In this document: piece after piece, positions 7,276 through 18,845 of the stretch
Numbering within the stretch: the stretch's first letter is position 1
Layout: every line of letters begins with the position of its first letter
Source of the DNA: Pseudomonas sp. MM223
Lineage (GTDB): Bacteria; Pseudomonadota; Gammaproteobacteria; Pseudomonadales; Pseudomonadaceae
NCBI GenBank assembly: GCA_947090765.1
Contig: OX352322.1
Location: 508,501 to 572,500 of the forward strand
Reading direction: 5' to 3'
Length of the DNA stretch: 64,000 nucleotides
Notes under the pieces: model-generated
Database searches by the model: none
Seen by the model: only the letters and a program-made list of their open reading frames with translations
What the model was told of the DNA's origin: nothing
Program-made: the position numbers and the translations under genes

Positions 7276-8342
7276 TCCTTAACGTTGCGCTTCTTGATTT
7301 TATCAATCTTTTTAACTAAATCTTCTGATCGGAGATGTGTATATCGTTTCAGCATCTGCATGGATCTGTGCCCGCTTATCGCTGAAACTTCTTGGTCAGA
7401 CAAGCCGCCTTCGACTAGCCGACTCACTGCTTCATGTCTTAAGTCGTGAAATCTAAAATCTGACAAGCCAAGCTCTTTAACCAGCAGCCCCCATATCTTG
7501 GTGAAAGCATAGGGCCGGCGTTTCCCGTCTTTGCCCGGCTCGCCAAAGAAAACCAGGTGGCAATCGTTTGGTCGTGCGGGGTTCGTCATGGCCGCCTTGA
7601 AAAGCTCTGTCGCATGTTTGCTCAGAGGTACCGTTCGCTGACTATCGTTTTTTGTATCCACGAGCTTCACTATGCGCCGTTCTAGGTCGACCATAGGCCT
7701 ACGAAGGGTACTGATTTCGGCAGAGCGCATTCCCGTCTCTAGGGCAATGCCGACGATCCAGCCAAGCATTGGGTTACTGTGTTTGTTCACTGCGGCCATC
7801 AGCCGTCTTTCCTCGTCGACAGATAGCCGACGATTTCGGCCTTCACCAGGACTCGGCTTGCGGATGTTCAGCACTGGGTTGAACGTCAGGCCCAAGCCCC
7901 ATTCCTGAATGGCTACAGTGAACAGGTGGCTCAGGAGGGCCAGCTCTAAGCGCACGGTATTATTGCTAGTGGTACCAGAGCGCCCTTTCTCGTTTAGGCG
8001 CTTGTCCCGGTAATTGGCGATAATTTCAGCAGAGAGAGCCGCAAGTGAATACTTACCTAAGTGCTCGGTGAGCTTCTTGGCTTTCGAGGTCTCGCCGCGT
8101 TGGGTGGTAGGCTTCTTGGTGGGGGTGATGTCTTTGAGGTAGCGCTTAAGCGCTGCTTCGAGCGTCATGCGCTCAGAGCCGCTGCGCTGTATATACACAC
8201 CGCGCACCATCTCGTCTTCGGTGCGTCGTGACCAATCCTCGGCGTCGCGTTTGGTGCGGAAGGTTTTGGCGTTGGTCGGCCATCCGGTCTTACGGATAAC
8301 GGCCTTCCAGGTGCCGGCAGGGGTTTTGACGATTGTAGCCAT
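7266..8342 (-). CDS. Tyrosine-family site-specific integrase
   Basis: A 358-residue phage-type integrase that recombines the element with the chromosome. It has an N-terminal arm-binding region (about 1-55), a SAM-like core-binding domain (about 60-160) and a catalytic domain (about 170-358). Catalytic residues are visible: R206 in TGMRSAEI, H299 and R302 in FHDLRH, H325 in SGHRS and nucleophile Y334 in RYTHL. ATG at 8342 is chosen because GGAG lies 8 bases upstream; a longer frame starts at 8378 without support. It sits 127 bp from the 3' end of a tRNA gene, the classic position of an integrase next to its attachment site. It appears intact although other element genes are damaged. Confidence 0.93.
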   Translation of the reverse strand: MATIVKTPAGTWKAVIRKTGWPTNAKTFRTKRDAEDWSRRTEDEMVRGVYIQRSGSERMTLEAALKRYLKDITPTKKPTTQRGETSKAKKLTEHLGKYSLAALSAEIIANYRDKRLNEKGRSGTTSNNTVRLELALLSHLFTVAIQEWGLGLTFNPVLNIRKPSPGEGRNRRLSVDEERRLMAAVNKHSNPMLGWIVGIALETGMRSAEISTLRRPMVDLERRIVKLVDTKNDSQRTVPLSKHATELFKAAMTNPARPNDCHLVFFGEPGKDGKRRPYAFTKIWGLLVKELGLSDFRFHDLRHEAVSRLVEGGLSDQEVSAISGHRSMQMLKRYTHLRSEDLVKKIDKIKKRNVKEFS

Positions 8343-8431
8343 CTGAAGGACTCCAAAGGCGTGCAAGCGAAGCCGCACTGTACCTAATTTGTACCTTTAG
8401 ACCATAGGACTGTAGCTCAGGTGGTTCCGCC

Positions 8432-8463
8432 AAAAACACGAAAGCCGCGCAATGCGCGGCTTT
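8432..8463 (-). terminator. Rho-independent terminator of the tRNA gene
   Basis: On the minus strand AAAGCCGCGC-ATT-GCGCGGCTTT (8463-8441) is followed by a T-rich run (CGTGTTTTTG), just past the tRNA 3' end. Confidence 0.85.
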
Positions 8464-8468
8464 GAGAT

Positions 8469-8545
8469 TGGTGGGCCCACACGGACTCGAACCGTGGACC
8501 AAAGGATTATGAGTCCTCTGCTCTAACCAACTGAGCTATAGGCCC
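8469..8545 (-). tRNA. tRNA with CAU anticodon (elongator Met, or Ile2)
   Basis: A complete 77-nt cloverleaf on the minus strand. The acceptor stem is GGGCCTA paired with TGGGCCC, followed by an encoded A-CCA. The D-arm contains AGCTCAGTTGGTTAGAGC, the anticodon loop is CTCATAA, and the T-arm contains GGTTCGAGTCC. The CAU anticodon fits elongator Met or the lysidine-modified Ile2 species, and the two cannot be separated by eye. In P. aeruginosa the equivalent gene next to rmcA and rpoD is, as I recall, annotated tRNA-Met and is an integration hotspot. Here an integrase lies just beyond its 3' end. Confidence 0.93.
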
Positions 8546-8561
8546 TCAGTAAGTGGCCGGA

Positions 8562-11500
8562 TTATAACGAGGGTTTCGCACCTGTGCCATCTGAAAGATC
8601 CGATAGTGCTATGCGAAGAAACGCAGCCGCGAACTCCTCTGGCGGCAGCGGCAGGCTAACGATGTAGCCCTGGATCTGTTCGCAGCCCTCGGCCGCCAGG
8701 AAGCGCTGCTGGGCCTGGTTCTCCACGCCTTCGGCAATGATGCTCAGTTGCATGCTGCGGCCCAGGGCAATGATCGCGCGAGCGATGGCGGCGTCGTGCG
8801 GGTCGTCGGGCAGGCCGCGGATGAACGATTTGTCGATCTTCAGAATGTCCAGCGGCAGGCGCTTGAGATAGCTCAGCGATGAATAGCCGGTACCAAAGTC
8901 GTCGATGGCCAGTTGCACGCCCAGTTTTTTCAACTGGTACAACACGGCCAAGGCTTCTTCAGCCTGGCTCATGATGAAGTTTTCGGTGATCTCCAACTGC
9001 AGGTCACCCGCCTTGAGCTGGTAGTGCTTGAGCAGTTGTTCGATGCGCCGGGCCAGGTGCGGCTGGCGTAGCTGGGCGCCGGCGAGGTTGATCGACAGTG
9101 GGCCGAAGGGTTCGTAGTGCTGCTTCCAGACCTGCATCTGCCGGCAGGCCTGCTCCAGTACCCAGTCGCCAAGCTGGAGGATGGTGCCGTTCTCTTCAGC
9201 CAGGTGGATAAAGTGCTCCGGCGGTACTTCACCAAAGGTCGGGTGGCTCCAGCGGATCAGCGCCTCGGCGCCGACCAGGTTCTGGGTCTTGAGGCTGAGC
9301 TTGGGCTGGAAGCACAGGCTCATTTCGTTGCGTTCGACGGCACGGCGCAGCTCGTGCTCCAGGGCGATGCGCTCGCTGGCCTGGGCGGTGAGGTCGCGGG
9401 TGTAGGCTTCGACGCGGTTGCGGCCTTTGGCCTTGGAGCGGTACATGGCTGCGTCGGCGTTGCGGATCAGCGTGGCCACGTCGGTGCCGTCCTGTGGATA
9501 CAGGCTGATGCCGATGCTTGCACTGGTGAAGAACTCGTGCTCGCCGGCCTGGAACGGTGCGACGAAGCAGGCCAGCAGCTTGTTGGCGATGGTACTGGCG
9601 TCACTGGGCTTGTGCAGGCCGGGCAGCAGGATGATGAACTCGTCGCCGCCCAGGCGGGCCACGGTGTCGACGTCGCGCACTTGCTCCTTCAGGCGCTGGG
9701 CGATGCCCTTGAGCAGCAGGTCGCCGACAGGGTGGCCGAGGCTGTCGTTGATGTGCTTGAAGCGGTCGAGGTCGAGGAACAGCACCGCGCCCTGGCGGTT
9801 GGACACCTGCGCGCAGGTGAGTACGGCTTGCAGGCGGTTTTCGAACAAGGCGCGGTTGGGCAGGCCGGTCAGCGGGTCGTGGTGGGCCTGGTAGTCGAGC
9901 TTGGCCTGGGCGTGCTTGAGGCTGGAAATGTCGGCGAACACGGCAACGAAGTGGGTGATCTCGCGTTCGTTGTTGCGCACGGCGCTGATGGTCAGCCAGC
10001 CGGGGTACAGTTCGCCGTTCTTGCGCTTGTTGTAGATCTCGCCTTGCCAGTGGCCCTCGGCAGTAAGCTGGTGCCACATGGCGGCATAGAAAGCGCTGTC
10101 GTGCTGGCCTGAGGCAAGCAGGCGCGGGGTTTGGCCGAGGGCTTCAATCTCGCTGTAGCCGGTGATTTCGCTGAAGGCGCGGTTGACGGCACTGATGCGC
10201 TGGTCGATGTCGGTGATCAACACGCCTTCGGCGGTGTTCTCGAACACGGTGGCTGCCAGTTGCAGTTTTTCTTGCATCAGGTGGCGTTCGGTGATGTCGC
10301 GGGCGATGGTCAGCATACAGTCGACGCCGGCAATCGGCAGGGGCCTGGCAGACAGCTCGCACAGGCGGATCTGCCCGTCGCTGCGGCGGATGTGGCAGGT
10401 GAAGTCTCGCACGAAGCCGTCGCGGTTGAGCTGGTCGACCATGCGTTTACGTTCGTTGAGGTCGACCCAGATACCCAGGTCAAGCGAGGTCTGGTCGATG
10501 GTCGGGTTAAGGTCATAGCCGGTCAGGCGGCAGAAGCCTTCGTTAACCTCAAGTAGCAAACCGTCGCTCTGGCGCGACAACAGCAGGCCGTCGGGCGATG
10601 CGTGGAAGGCCTTGGCGAATTTCTCTTCCGAAGTTTGCAGTTGCCCTTGGGTTTCTTTGAGTTGGCTGATGTCGCGCACTGCCACCACCAGCGCCGGGAT
10701 GCCGTCGAGCTCAAAGGTTTCGGCCGAGGTCAGGCCGGTGAACAGTTGGCCGTTGCTGCGGCGGAAGCTCATTTCCAGGTTGCGGATGCCGCCCTGGTGC
10801 AGGCGCTCAAGTAGCGGGGGACCGGAGCCCTCGACACCCCAGAGGTGCAGATCGGTGGCGCTGCGGCCGAGTACCTGTCCCGCGGTCAGGCCGATCTGTT
10901 CTTCGAACGCTTCGTTCACCTCCAGCAGGCAGCCGTCGCTGTGGCGGGCAATCAGCAGAATGTCGGGGCACTGCTGGAACACCGAGGCAAACTTTTGCTC
11001 GGAGAGGCGCAGGGCGTCCTCGGTGCGTTTGGTTTCGCTGATGTCGATCATCAGCCCGCGCATCACCGGCTGGTGCCCGTGCTCGATCATGCTGACGATA
11101 TTGCGTACCCACAGTGGCTGGCCATCGGCCCGGATCACCCGGTAGTCCAGGCTGTGGTCGCGCCCGGCTGCGGTTTCGCTGTCGCAGTAGGCTTGGGCCC
11201 AGAGGGCGTCATCCGGGTGCAGGATGCTGCGCCAGAAGCCCGGCTTGAGCCAGTTGCTCAGCGGGTAGCCAAGCAAGTCTTCGGCATGCGGTGAGACATA
11301 GCTGTAGGTGAAATCGTTGGCATCGGCTTCCCAGGCGATGGCTGACAGGCTCTCGACCAGGCCGCGGTAGTGGTACTCGCTGCTGCGCAGTTCCTGCTCC
11401 AGGGCGATGCGCCGGGAAATCTCCGAACTGAGCCGGCGGTTGATACGGATGACCACGGCCAGAATGGCCATCAGCAACAGCACCGTTGGCAGGCCATACA

Positions 11501-12305
11501 CCAGCAGGTCGGACCAGAACATCCGTTGGTCGACCACATTGCCCACCCAGCGCTGCTGGATCTGGCTGACTTCGCCGCTGCTCATGTCGGCCATGACTTT
11601 GTCCAAAATGCCCACCAGCACTTTGTTGTCGCGTGGAGCAGCCATGGCCAGCTGGTAGCGGTAGGGGGTTTCACCACTGACGTAGAGGCCGTCGAGCTTG
11701 AGCTGGCGCAGGCTCCAGATGCTTGAGGCCAGGTCGCCGACCACCGCGTCCACTTGATCGGTGGCCAAGGCCTGCAGTGTGGAGCTTACGTTGGGCATCG
11801 CCACCAGGTTGAGGTCGGGATGATGGGTACGCAGCAGTTCGTGCGGGGCGTAGTTTTCGACCACGGCAATCTTCAGGCCGTACAGGTCCTCCAGTTTGCG
11901 TGGTTGTGCGCCGCCTTTGTGGGCGAGTATGACAATCGGGAAGTCGAGGTACGGGCGGGTGAAGGCCAGGTAGCCCTGGCGTTCGGGGGTGGACATGATG
12001 CCGGGCAGCAGGTCGATGCGGTTTTCCCGCGCCTGCGCCAATACCTCGGTCCAGCTGCTGGGCTCGACCGGTTTGAGCGTCACGCCCAAGCGTTGCTGGA
12101 TCGCGGCGATGTAATCGGCGGCCAATCCCTGGTACCGGCCCTCCTGGTCGCGAAACTCGAACGGTGGCCAAGAGGCGTCTACGCCCAGGCTCAGCTGCGG
12201 GTGGGCAGCCAACCAGGCTTTCTCCTCGTCTGTCAGGGTCAGGGCGCCGGCCGTCGTGTTCCACAAAATCAGGAGCAGCAGCAGAATGGCCGGCATGAGC
12301 GGCAT
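8562..12305 (-). CDS. rmcA: RmcA-like multidomain c-di-GMP phosphodiesterase/cyclase
   Basis: A 1247-residue membrane sensor. In order: signal peptide (about 1-20), periplasmic family-3 solute-binding domain (about 25-255, SLGVDASWPPFEFRDQEG), transmembrane helix (about 265-288), four PAS domains (starting near 307, 435, 558 and 678), a GGDEF domain with intact RLGGDEF near 885, and an EAL domain (GAEALIRW near 1012, DDFGTGYSSL later). This is the layout of P. aeruginosa RmcA (PA0575), a redox-responsive protein that degrades cyclic-di-GMP; its position between the tRNA gene and rpoD is also the same. ATG at 12305 is chosen for the signal peptide and a GAGG 5 bases upstream; the frame itself opens at 12458 inside a REP repeat. 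The net activity of this copy is inferred from the ortholog. Confidence 0.9.
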   Translation of the reverse strand: MPLMPAILLLLLILWNTTAGALTLTDEEKAWLAAHPQLSLGVDASWPPFEFRDQEGRYQGLAADYIAAIQQRLGVTLKPVEPSSWTEVLAQARENRIDLLPGIMSTPERQGYLAFTRPYLDFPIVILAHKGGAQPRKLEDLYGLKIAVVENYAPHELLRTHHPDLNLVAMPNVSSTLQALATDQVDAVVGDLASSIWSLRQLKLDGLYVSGETPYRYQLAMAAPRDNKVLVGILDKVMADMSSGEVSQIQQRWVGNVVDQRMFWSDLLVYGLPTVLLLMAILAVVIRINRRLSSEISRRIALEQELRSSEYHYRGLVESLSAIAWEADANDFTYSYVSPHAEDLLGYPLSNWLKPGFWRSILHPDDALWAQAYCDSETAAGRDHSLDYRVIRADGQPLWVRNIVSMIEHGHQPVMRGLMIDISETKRTEDALRLSEQKFASVFQQCPDILLIARHSDGCLLEVNEAFEEQIGLTAGQVLGRSATDLHLWGVEGSGPPLLERLHQGGIRNLEMSFRRSNGQLFTGLTSAETFELDGIPALVVAVRDISQLKETQGQLQTSEEKFAKAFHASPDGLLLSRQSDGLLLEVNEGFCRLTGYDLNPTIDQTSLDLGIWVDLNERKRMVDQLNRDGFVRDFTCHIRRSDGQIRLCELSARPLPIAGVDCMLTIARDITERHLMQEKLQLAATVFENTAEGVLITDIDQRISAVNRAFSEITGYSEIEALGQTPRLLASGQHDSAFYAAMWHQLTAEGHWQGEIYNKRKNGELYPGWLTISAVRNNEREITHFVAVFADISSLKHAQAKLDYQAHHDPLTGLPNRALFENRLQAVLTCAQVSNRQGAVLFLDLDRFKHINDSLGHPVGDLLLKGIAQRLKEQVRDVDTVARLGGDEFIILLPGLHKPSDASTIANKLLACFVAPFQAGEHEFFTSASIGISLYPQDGTDVATLIRNADAAMYRSKAKGRNRVEAYTRDLTAQASERIALEHELRRAVERNEMSLCFQPKLSLKTQNLVGAEALIRWSHPTFGEVPPEHFIHLAEENGTILQLGDWVLEQACRQMQVWKQHYEPFGPLSINLAGAQLRQPHLARRIEQLLKHYQLKAGDLQLEITENFIMSQAEEALAVLYQLKKLGVQLAIDDFGTGYSSLSYLKRLPLDILKIDKSFIRGLPDDPHDAAIARAIIALGRSMQLSIIAEGVENQAQQRFLAAEGCEQIQGYIVSLPLPPEEFAAAFLRIALSDLSDGTGAKPSL

Positions 12306-12380
12306 AGCGGCCTCGCATTTTTGGGGTCTGACGTCGAGTGTAGACGGGCATTGCGCAAGCGTGGGGTAAGCGAGATACGG

Positions 12381-12475
12381 GTAGGAGCAGCCTTGTGCTG
12401 CGAAAGGGCCGGTATGGGCGAAAGGTGTTCGGTATCCCGTATGGCCTCTTCGCAGCACAAGGCTGCTCCTACAGG
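12381..12475. repeat. REP-type inverted pair
   Basis: GTAGGAGCAGCCTTGTGCTG (12381-12400) and its reverse complement (about 12452-12472) face each other. The second copy starts GGCCTCTTCGCAG and ends CTCCTACAGGG, resembling the 35-bp P. putida REP consensus. It lies between divergently placed rmcA start and the end of rpoD (both minus strand). Confidence 0.8.
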
Positions 12476-12505
12476 GACCGCGAGCGTTTCAAAAAGCAGA
12501 AAAGA

Positions 12506-12532
12506 AAAACCCCGGCCTGGGCCGGGGTTTTG
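12506..12532 (-). terminator. rpoD terminator
   Basis: AAAACCCCGGC-CCA-GCCGGGGTTTT on the minus strand followed by TTCTTTTC, starting 4 bases after the rpoD stop codon. Confidence 0.92.
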
Positions 12533-12535
12533 TCA

Positions 12536-14386
<1,851 letters not shown>

Positions 14387-14453
14387 AACACCCTATCCAC
14401 TGAAGGTCTTGGCGGGCAAAAAACAAGCCGAGGATTATACCCGAGCATGGGCC

Positions 14454-16435
14454 TCACGCGCCAGATGAGGTCGGCGTTTGTGCGGGAACATTACGGCTCA
14501 GCAGGGCGAGAAGCTGGGTTTTTTCCTCGCTGGTCAATTCACTTTGACGTGATTTCCTGAGCAGTTGTTCCAGGCTGCGCTCGCGTTGGCGGGCGGACAA
14601 GCTAGTTATAGTGTCGAAAAACTGTTGTTCAAGGTTGTCGGCTACGATCAGCCATTCCTTTTCCGCCAGGGCCCGCAGCAGGCGGCCCTGTTCGGTACCA
14701 TGCCAACGTGCAATCAGCTGCATTGAGCTTAGCCCAGGATTTTTCTGTGCGGCTTCGATCAATGCCACCAACAGCTGGCTGTACAGGTGTTCTTCGTCGG
14801 CAAAGTGGCTGGCATCTTCTACCTTGCCGGCCAGCAATGGGTGGTGCAGCAACGTGCGCAGTGCCGCCAGGGTGGGGGGTTCGACCGGGGCTGGCACACG
14901 CGGTGGCGCTTCGTCACGTTGCTGCCAGGGCTTGCCGCCCTTGCGGTTCTTGTCCCAGGGTTTGTCGCTCCACTGCTTTTTGCCACCGCCCTTGTTCGGC
15001 TTCCACGCCTGTTCTTGCTGAACGGGGGCGAAGTCGTGCTGCGGCATGTCACCGTAGTCAGGGGTGTAGCTGGCCATGGCGTCGTAGTCGTAGCCAGGGT
15101 CGTAGTCCGGCACGTTACTGGCTGCCGGCGCTTGTTGCGCCAGCTGCTCGACCTGCTGCGGGTCCAGGCCGGTGATTTCCTTCAGGCGGTTGCGCATCAG
15201 TTGGCGCAGGTTGGCACCGGGGATTTTTTCGATCAACGGTGCGGCCAGGGTTGCCATGTGCGCCTTGCCTTCCAGCGAGCGCGGGTCGGCTTCTACGCCC
15301 AGTTGCTCGAAGAAGTAGTCGGCCAGCGGTTGGGCGTGCTGGTTGATGCGGGCCTTGAAGGCATCGGTGCCTTCGGCGCGTACCAGGCTGTCCGGGTCTT
15401 CGCCTTCAGGCAGGAACAGAAAGCGCGCGCGGCGGCCGTCCTGCAGGTTCGACAGGGTCGACTCCAGCGCACGCCAGGCGGCCTTGCGCCCGGCTTGGTC
15501 GCCGTCGAAGCAGAACAGCACGCTGGGCACTACCCGGAACAGGCGCTTGAGGTGCTCTTCGCTGGTGGCGGTGCCAAGGGTGGCCACGGCATTGCGCAGG
15601 CCCTGCTGAGCCAGGGCGATGACGTCCATGTAGCCCTCGACGACGATGATCTCGTCGAGGTTGCGGTTGTGTTTGCGCGCCTCGTACAGCCCGTACAGCT
15701 CCTGACCCTTGTGAAACACCGGGGTTTCAGGGGAGTTCAGGTACTTGGGCTTGTCGTCGCCCAGTACCCGGCCGCCGAAGGCGATGATGCGCCCACGGCT
15801 GTCGCGGATGGGGAACATCACCCGGTCGCGAAAACGGTCGTAGCGCTTGCCGCTTTCGGCGTTCTCGATCAGCAGGCCGGCATCGATCATGACCTTTTGC
15901 TGCAGGGTGTCGGCACCCAGGTGCTTGAGCAGGTTGTCCCAGCCGGGCGGGGCAAAGCCCAGGCAGAAATCGCGAGCGATCTCGCCGGACAGGCCGCGGC
16001 CCTTAAGGTAGTCCACCGCAGCCTTGCGGGTCGGGTGGCTACGCAGGGCCTGGCGGTAGAATTCCGAGGCGGCGTCCAGCAGCGGGTACAGTGGCGAGTC
16101 GGTTGGCTGGCGAGGCTTCTGGTCGCGACGGCCCTGCTCGCGGGGTACTTCCATGCCGCGGCGCGGGCCAGTTCTTCGACAGCCTGGGGGAAGTCCAGGT
16201 TGTCGTGGTCCATGACGAAGCCCAGGGCGTTGCCGCCAGCGCCGCAGCCGAAGCAGTAGTAGAACTGCTTGTCGGGGCTGACCGTGAAGGAAGGTGTTTT
16301 TTCCTTGTGGAACGGGCAGCAGGCCGAGTAGTTTTTGCCGGTTTTTTTCAGCTGGACGCGCGAACTCACCACGTCGACGATGTCGAGGCGGTTGATCAGG
16401 TCGTCAATGAAACTCTGGGGAATCAGCCCGGCCAT
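14454..16435 (-). pseudogene. dnaG: DNA primase dnaG, reading frame broken by a missing base near 16157 (probable sequence error)
   Basis: DnaG makes RNA primers at the replication fork. The first frame from ATG 16435 carries the CHC2 zinc domain (CCPFHKEKTPSF, YYCFGCGAGGNALG, about residues 40-70) up to EELARAA. The rest (from about 16154) continues in another frame with MEVPREQGRRD, the TOPRIM core (EIIVVEGYMDVIAL, FCFDGDQAGRKAAW) and the C-terminal helicase-binding domain. The frames join if one G is restored in GCCGCGGCATG, giving Ala-Ala-Gly-Met-Glu. The span of 1982 bp is one base short of 660 codons plus stop, the expected length. dnaG is essential, so a real break is very unlikely; the unit is otherwise intact. 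Confidence 0.93.
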
Positions 16436-16738
16436 GGCAGTCTCGTCATCTGGCAACTGGCAAGTCTAATCGCTCACGCGCCGAATGGGGCGAGTGATGC
16501 TTGGGGAAGTGCGAGGGAATGTGTGCTCGTCGCCAGCCCCTAAGGGCCCGTCAGTCGGACGTGCACGTCTGGTCATACAGCAAGAAAGACCAGCTCTGAC
16601 GTTTCAGGCAGGTTGCCCCTGTGCAGTTCGCATGAAGCTTGTGCGGGGCCTTGAGCTAGCTGCTCAAGTTTGAAACGACCGCTGCCATCGCCCGGCGGTT
16701 AGCCGGGCAGGGCAGAAGCTTTGCGTAGAACGTCTGTA
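16436..16738. other. Gene-free interval between dnaG and rpsU
   Basis: About 300 bp with no supportable gene. It contains a hairpin CCCGGC-GGTTA-GCCGGG (16691-16707) just after the rpsU stop on the minus strand, without a T run, that may attenuate read-through into dnaG. In P. aeruginosa a GatB/YqeY-type gene lies here, as I recall; there is no room for it in this window. Confidence 0.6.
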
Positions 16739-16954
16739 TTAGTACAGACGAACGGCGCGGCGCTGTTCGCGCTGTACTTTCTTGGCGTGACGCTTAACAG
16801 CAGCAGCTGCTTTGCGCTTACGCTCGGCGGTCGGCTTCTCGTAAAACTCGCGGCTACGAACTTCAGCCAGTACACCGGCTTTTTCGCAGGAGCGCTTGAA
16901 ACGACGCAGAGCTACGTCGAAGGGTTCGTTCTCTTTAACTTTGACGGCTGGCAT
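16739..16954 (-). CDS. rpsU: Small ribosomal subunit protein bS21
   Basis: A 71-residue very basic protein, the normal length for bS21, which sits near the 3' end of 16S rRNA and supports initiation. Recognisable features are the start [20 protein letters not shown], the central [20 protein letters not shown] and the basic tail [11 protein letters not shown]. It heads the conserved rpsU-dnaG-rpoD group, all on the minus strand, and is divergent from tsaD with 204 bp between starts. Complete. Confidence 0.98.
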   Translation of the reverse strand: MPAVKVKENEPFDVALRRFKRSCEKAGVLAEVRSREFYEKPTAERKRKAAAAVKRHAKKVQREQRRAVRLY

Positions 16955-17158
16955 CCAGGGCTACCTTAATTCATTACCGGGGTAGACGTGCTCCTGGCAA
17001 AACAAAGGTGTGCTGGAGAACGTCGGTTTTCAAGGGTTGCGGATGTTAACCCTTAGCAAGCCGGAATGCAAAGCCTCTGATCGAAAACCGCTGGTCGGCA
17101 TCCGACACGGGGACTATCATGCGCGCCTTCGAATTCAGCCCCCACAAGGGACGAACCC

Positions 17159-18184
17159 ATGCTAGTACTGGGATTGGAAACATCCTGCGACGAAACTGGC
17201 GTCGCATTATACGACAGCGAGCGCGGTTTGTTGGCCGACGCACTGTTCAGCCAGATTGACCTGCACCGCGTGTTTGGCGGTGTGGTGCCCGAGCTTGCCT
17301 CGCGTGACCACGTAAAGCGCATGTTGCCGCTCATCCGCCAGGTGCTGGAGGAGGCGGGTTGCGTCGCCACCGAGATCGACGCCATTGCCTACACCGCAGG
17401 CCCTGGCCTGATCGGCGCATTGCTGGTGGGCGCCTCCTGCGCCCAGGCGCTGGCCTTTGCCTGGGACATTCCGGCGATTGGTGTGCACCACATGGAAGGC
17501 CACCTGCTGGCACCGATGCTGGAAGAAAACCCACCGGAGTTTCCGTTCGTCGCTTTGTTGGTTTCAGGCGGGCACACCCAGTTGGTACGCGTCGATGGCA
17601 TCGGTCAGTACGAACTGCTGGGCGAGAGCCTGGACGATGCCGCCGGCGAAGCGTTCGACAAGACCGCCAAGCTGATCGGCCTCAACTACCCCGGTGGCCC
17701 GGAAATCGCGCGCCTGGCCGAGCAGGGTGTACCTGGGCGGTTCGTGTTCCCGCGGCCGATGACTGACCGCCCGGGGCTGGAATTCAGCTTCAGCGGCCTC
17801 AAGACCTTCGCCCTCAACACCTGGCAGCAATGCAAGAACGCTGGCGACGACAGCGAGCAAACCCGTTGCGACCTGTCCCTGGCATTCCAGCAGGCAGTGG
17901 TGGAAACTTTGACCATCAAGTGCAAGCGGGCGCTCAAGCAGACCGGCCTCAAGCGCCTGGTCATCGCGGGTGGCGTGAGTGCCAACAAGGCCTTGCGTGC
18001 GTCCCTTGAGGACATGCTCGCCAGCATCAAGGGCAATGTGTACTACGCGCGCCCGCAGTTCTGTACCGACAACGGCGCGATGATCGCTTACGCCGGTTGC
18101 CAGCGCCTTTTGGCCGGGCAGCAGCAGGACCTGGCGATCAGCGTGCAGGCACGCTGGCCGATGGAGCAGTTGCCACCGCTGTAA
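17159..18184 (+). CDS. tsaD: tRNA N6-threonylcarbamoyladenosine synthase TsaD (Gcp)
   Basis: A 341-residue ASKHA-fold protein that transfers threonylcarbamoyl to A37 of tRNAs reading ANN codons, together with TsaB and TsaE. The metal-binding histidines are in HHMEGH (H111, H115). Family blocks [16 protein letters not shown] at the start, [14 protein letters not shown] (about 78-91), SGGHTQL and [13 protein letters not shown] are all present. It begins at the ATG following GGGACGAACCC and is divergent from rpsU, as in most gammaproteobacteria. Full length and unbroken; essential in many bacteria. Confidence 0.98.
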   Translation: MLVLGLETSCDETGVALYDSERGLLADALFSQIDLHRVFGGVVPELASRDHVKRMLPLIRQVLEEAGCVATEIDAIAYTAGPGLIGALLVGASCAQALAFAWDIPAIGVHHMEGHLLAPMLEENPPEFPFVALLVSGGHTQLVRVDGIGQYELLGESLDDAAGEAFDKTAKLIGLNYPGGPEIARLAEQGVPGRFVFPRPMTDRPGLEFSFSGLKTFALNTWQQCKNAGDDSEQTRCDLSLAFQQAVVETLTIKCKRALKQTGLKRLVIAGGVSANKALRASLEDMLASIKGNVYYARPQFCTDNGAMIAYAGCQRLLAGQQQDLAISVQARWPMEQLPPL

Positions 18185-18201
18185 CGATTGAAGCTGAACG
18201 T

Positions 18202-18771
18202 TCAGAAGTGCCGTTCGCGCCCCGCAAACAGGTCGCGCAGGTTGTTGCGGTGGCGCCATACGATCATCACGGTCAGCACGGTGATCGGCAACAGGGCCTC
18301 GGGCTCGCGCCAGGCCAGCAATGGCAGGGTCAGTGGCGTAGCAATCAGTGCCGCCAGGGAGCTGGTGCGGGTGAGGTAGAAGGTCAGCAGCCAGGCGCCG
18401 ATGGCCAGCAGCGCGGCCGGGAAGTACAGGCCCATGAGCATGCCGGCAGCCGTCGCCACGCCCTTGCCGCCCTGGAAGCGGAAGTACAGCGGGAACAGGT
18501 GGCCCAGCACCGCGCATACGCCCACCCAGGCTTGCGCGTGCAGGTCCAGCCCGGCAACGCGGGCGAGCAGTACCGGCAAAAGGCCCTTGCACAGGTCGCC
18601 AAGCAGGGTCAGGATCGCCAGTTTACGGCCTGCCAGGCGTAGCATGTTGGTGGCGCCGGCATTGCCCGAACCGCTGGAACGCGGGTCCGGGCTGCCCGAA
18701 AGGCGGCTGAGGACAATGGCGAAGGACAGTGAGCCGAGCAGGTAGGCGAGCAACGCCAGTAACCAAAACAT
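18202..18771 (-). CDS. plsY: Glycerol-3-phosphate acyltransferase PlsY
   Basis: A 189-residue integral membrane enzyme that uses acyl-phosphate to acylate glycerol-3-phosphate, the first step of phospholipid synthesis. About five hydrophobic segments are visible. The conserved motifs are [12 protein letters not shown] (about 35-46), [14 protein letters not shown] (about 96-109) and [15 protein letters not shown] near the end. It is convergent with tsaD (17 bp apart) and divergent from folB. Length is normal for the family. Confidence 0.97.
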   Translation of the reverse strand: MFWLLALLAYLLGSLSFAIVLSRLSGSPDPRSSGSGNAGATNMLRLAGRKLAILTLLGDLCKGLLPVLLARVAGLDLHAQAWVGVCAVLGHLFPLYFRFQGGKGVATAAGMLMGLYFPAALLAIGAWLLTFYLTRTSSLAALIATPLTLPLLAWREPEALLPITVLTVMIVWRHRNNLRDLFAGRERHF

Positions 18772-18845
18772 GCTAACTATTCCGGGCGAGGACGCCCTGA
18801 TTCTAACGGCGCCAGTCGCCCTTGTCGTGCTGTGGAGAGAAGTGC

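Noticed and set aside
9117..10112. Long plus-strand frame opposite rmcA
   Set aside because: It is a complement-strand frame of high-GC coding sequence with no recognisable domain.
12306..12458. N-terminal 51-residue extension of the RmcA-like protein
   Set aside because: It lies in a REP repeat, precedes a good signal peptide and has no ribosome-binding site support.
14787..16259. 490-residue plus-strand frame opposite dnaG
   Set aside because: It is antisense to dnaG and has no domain features.
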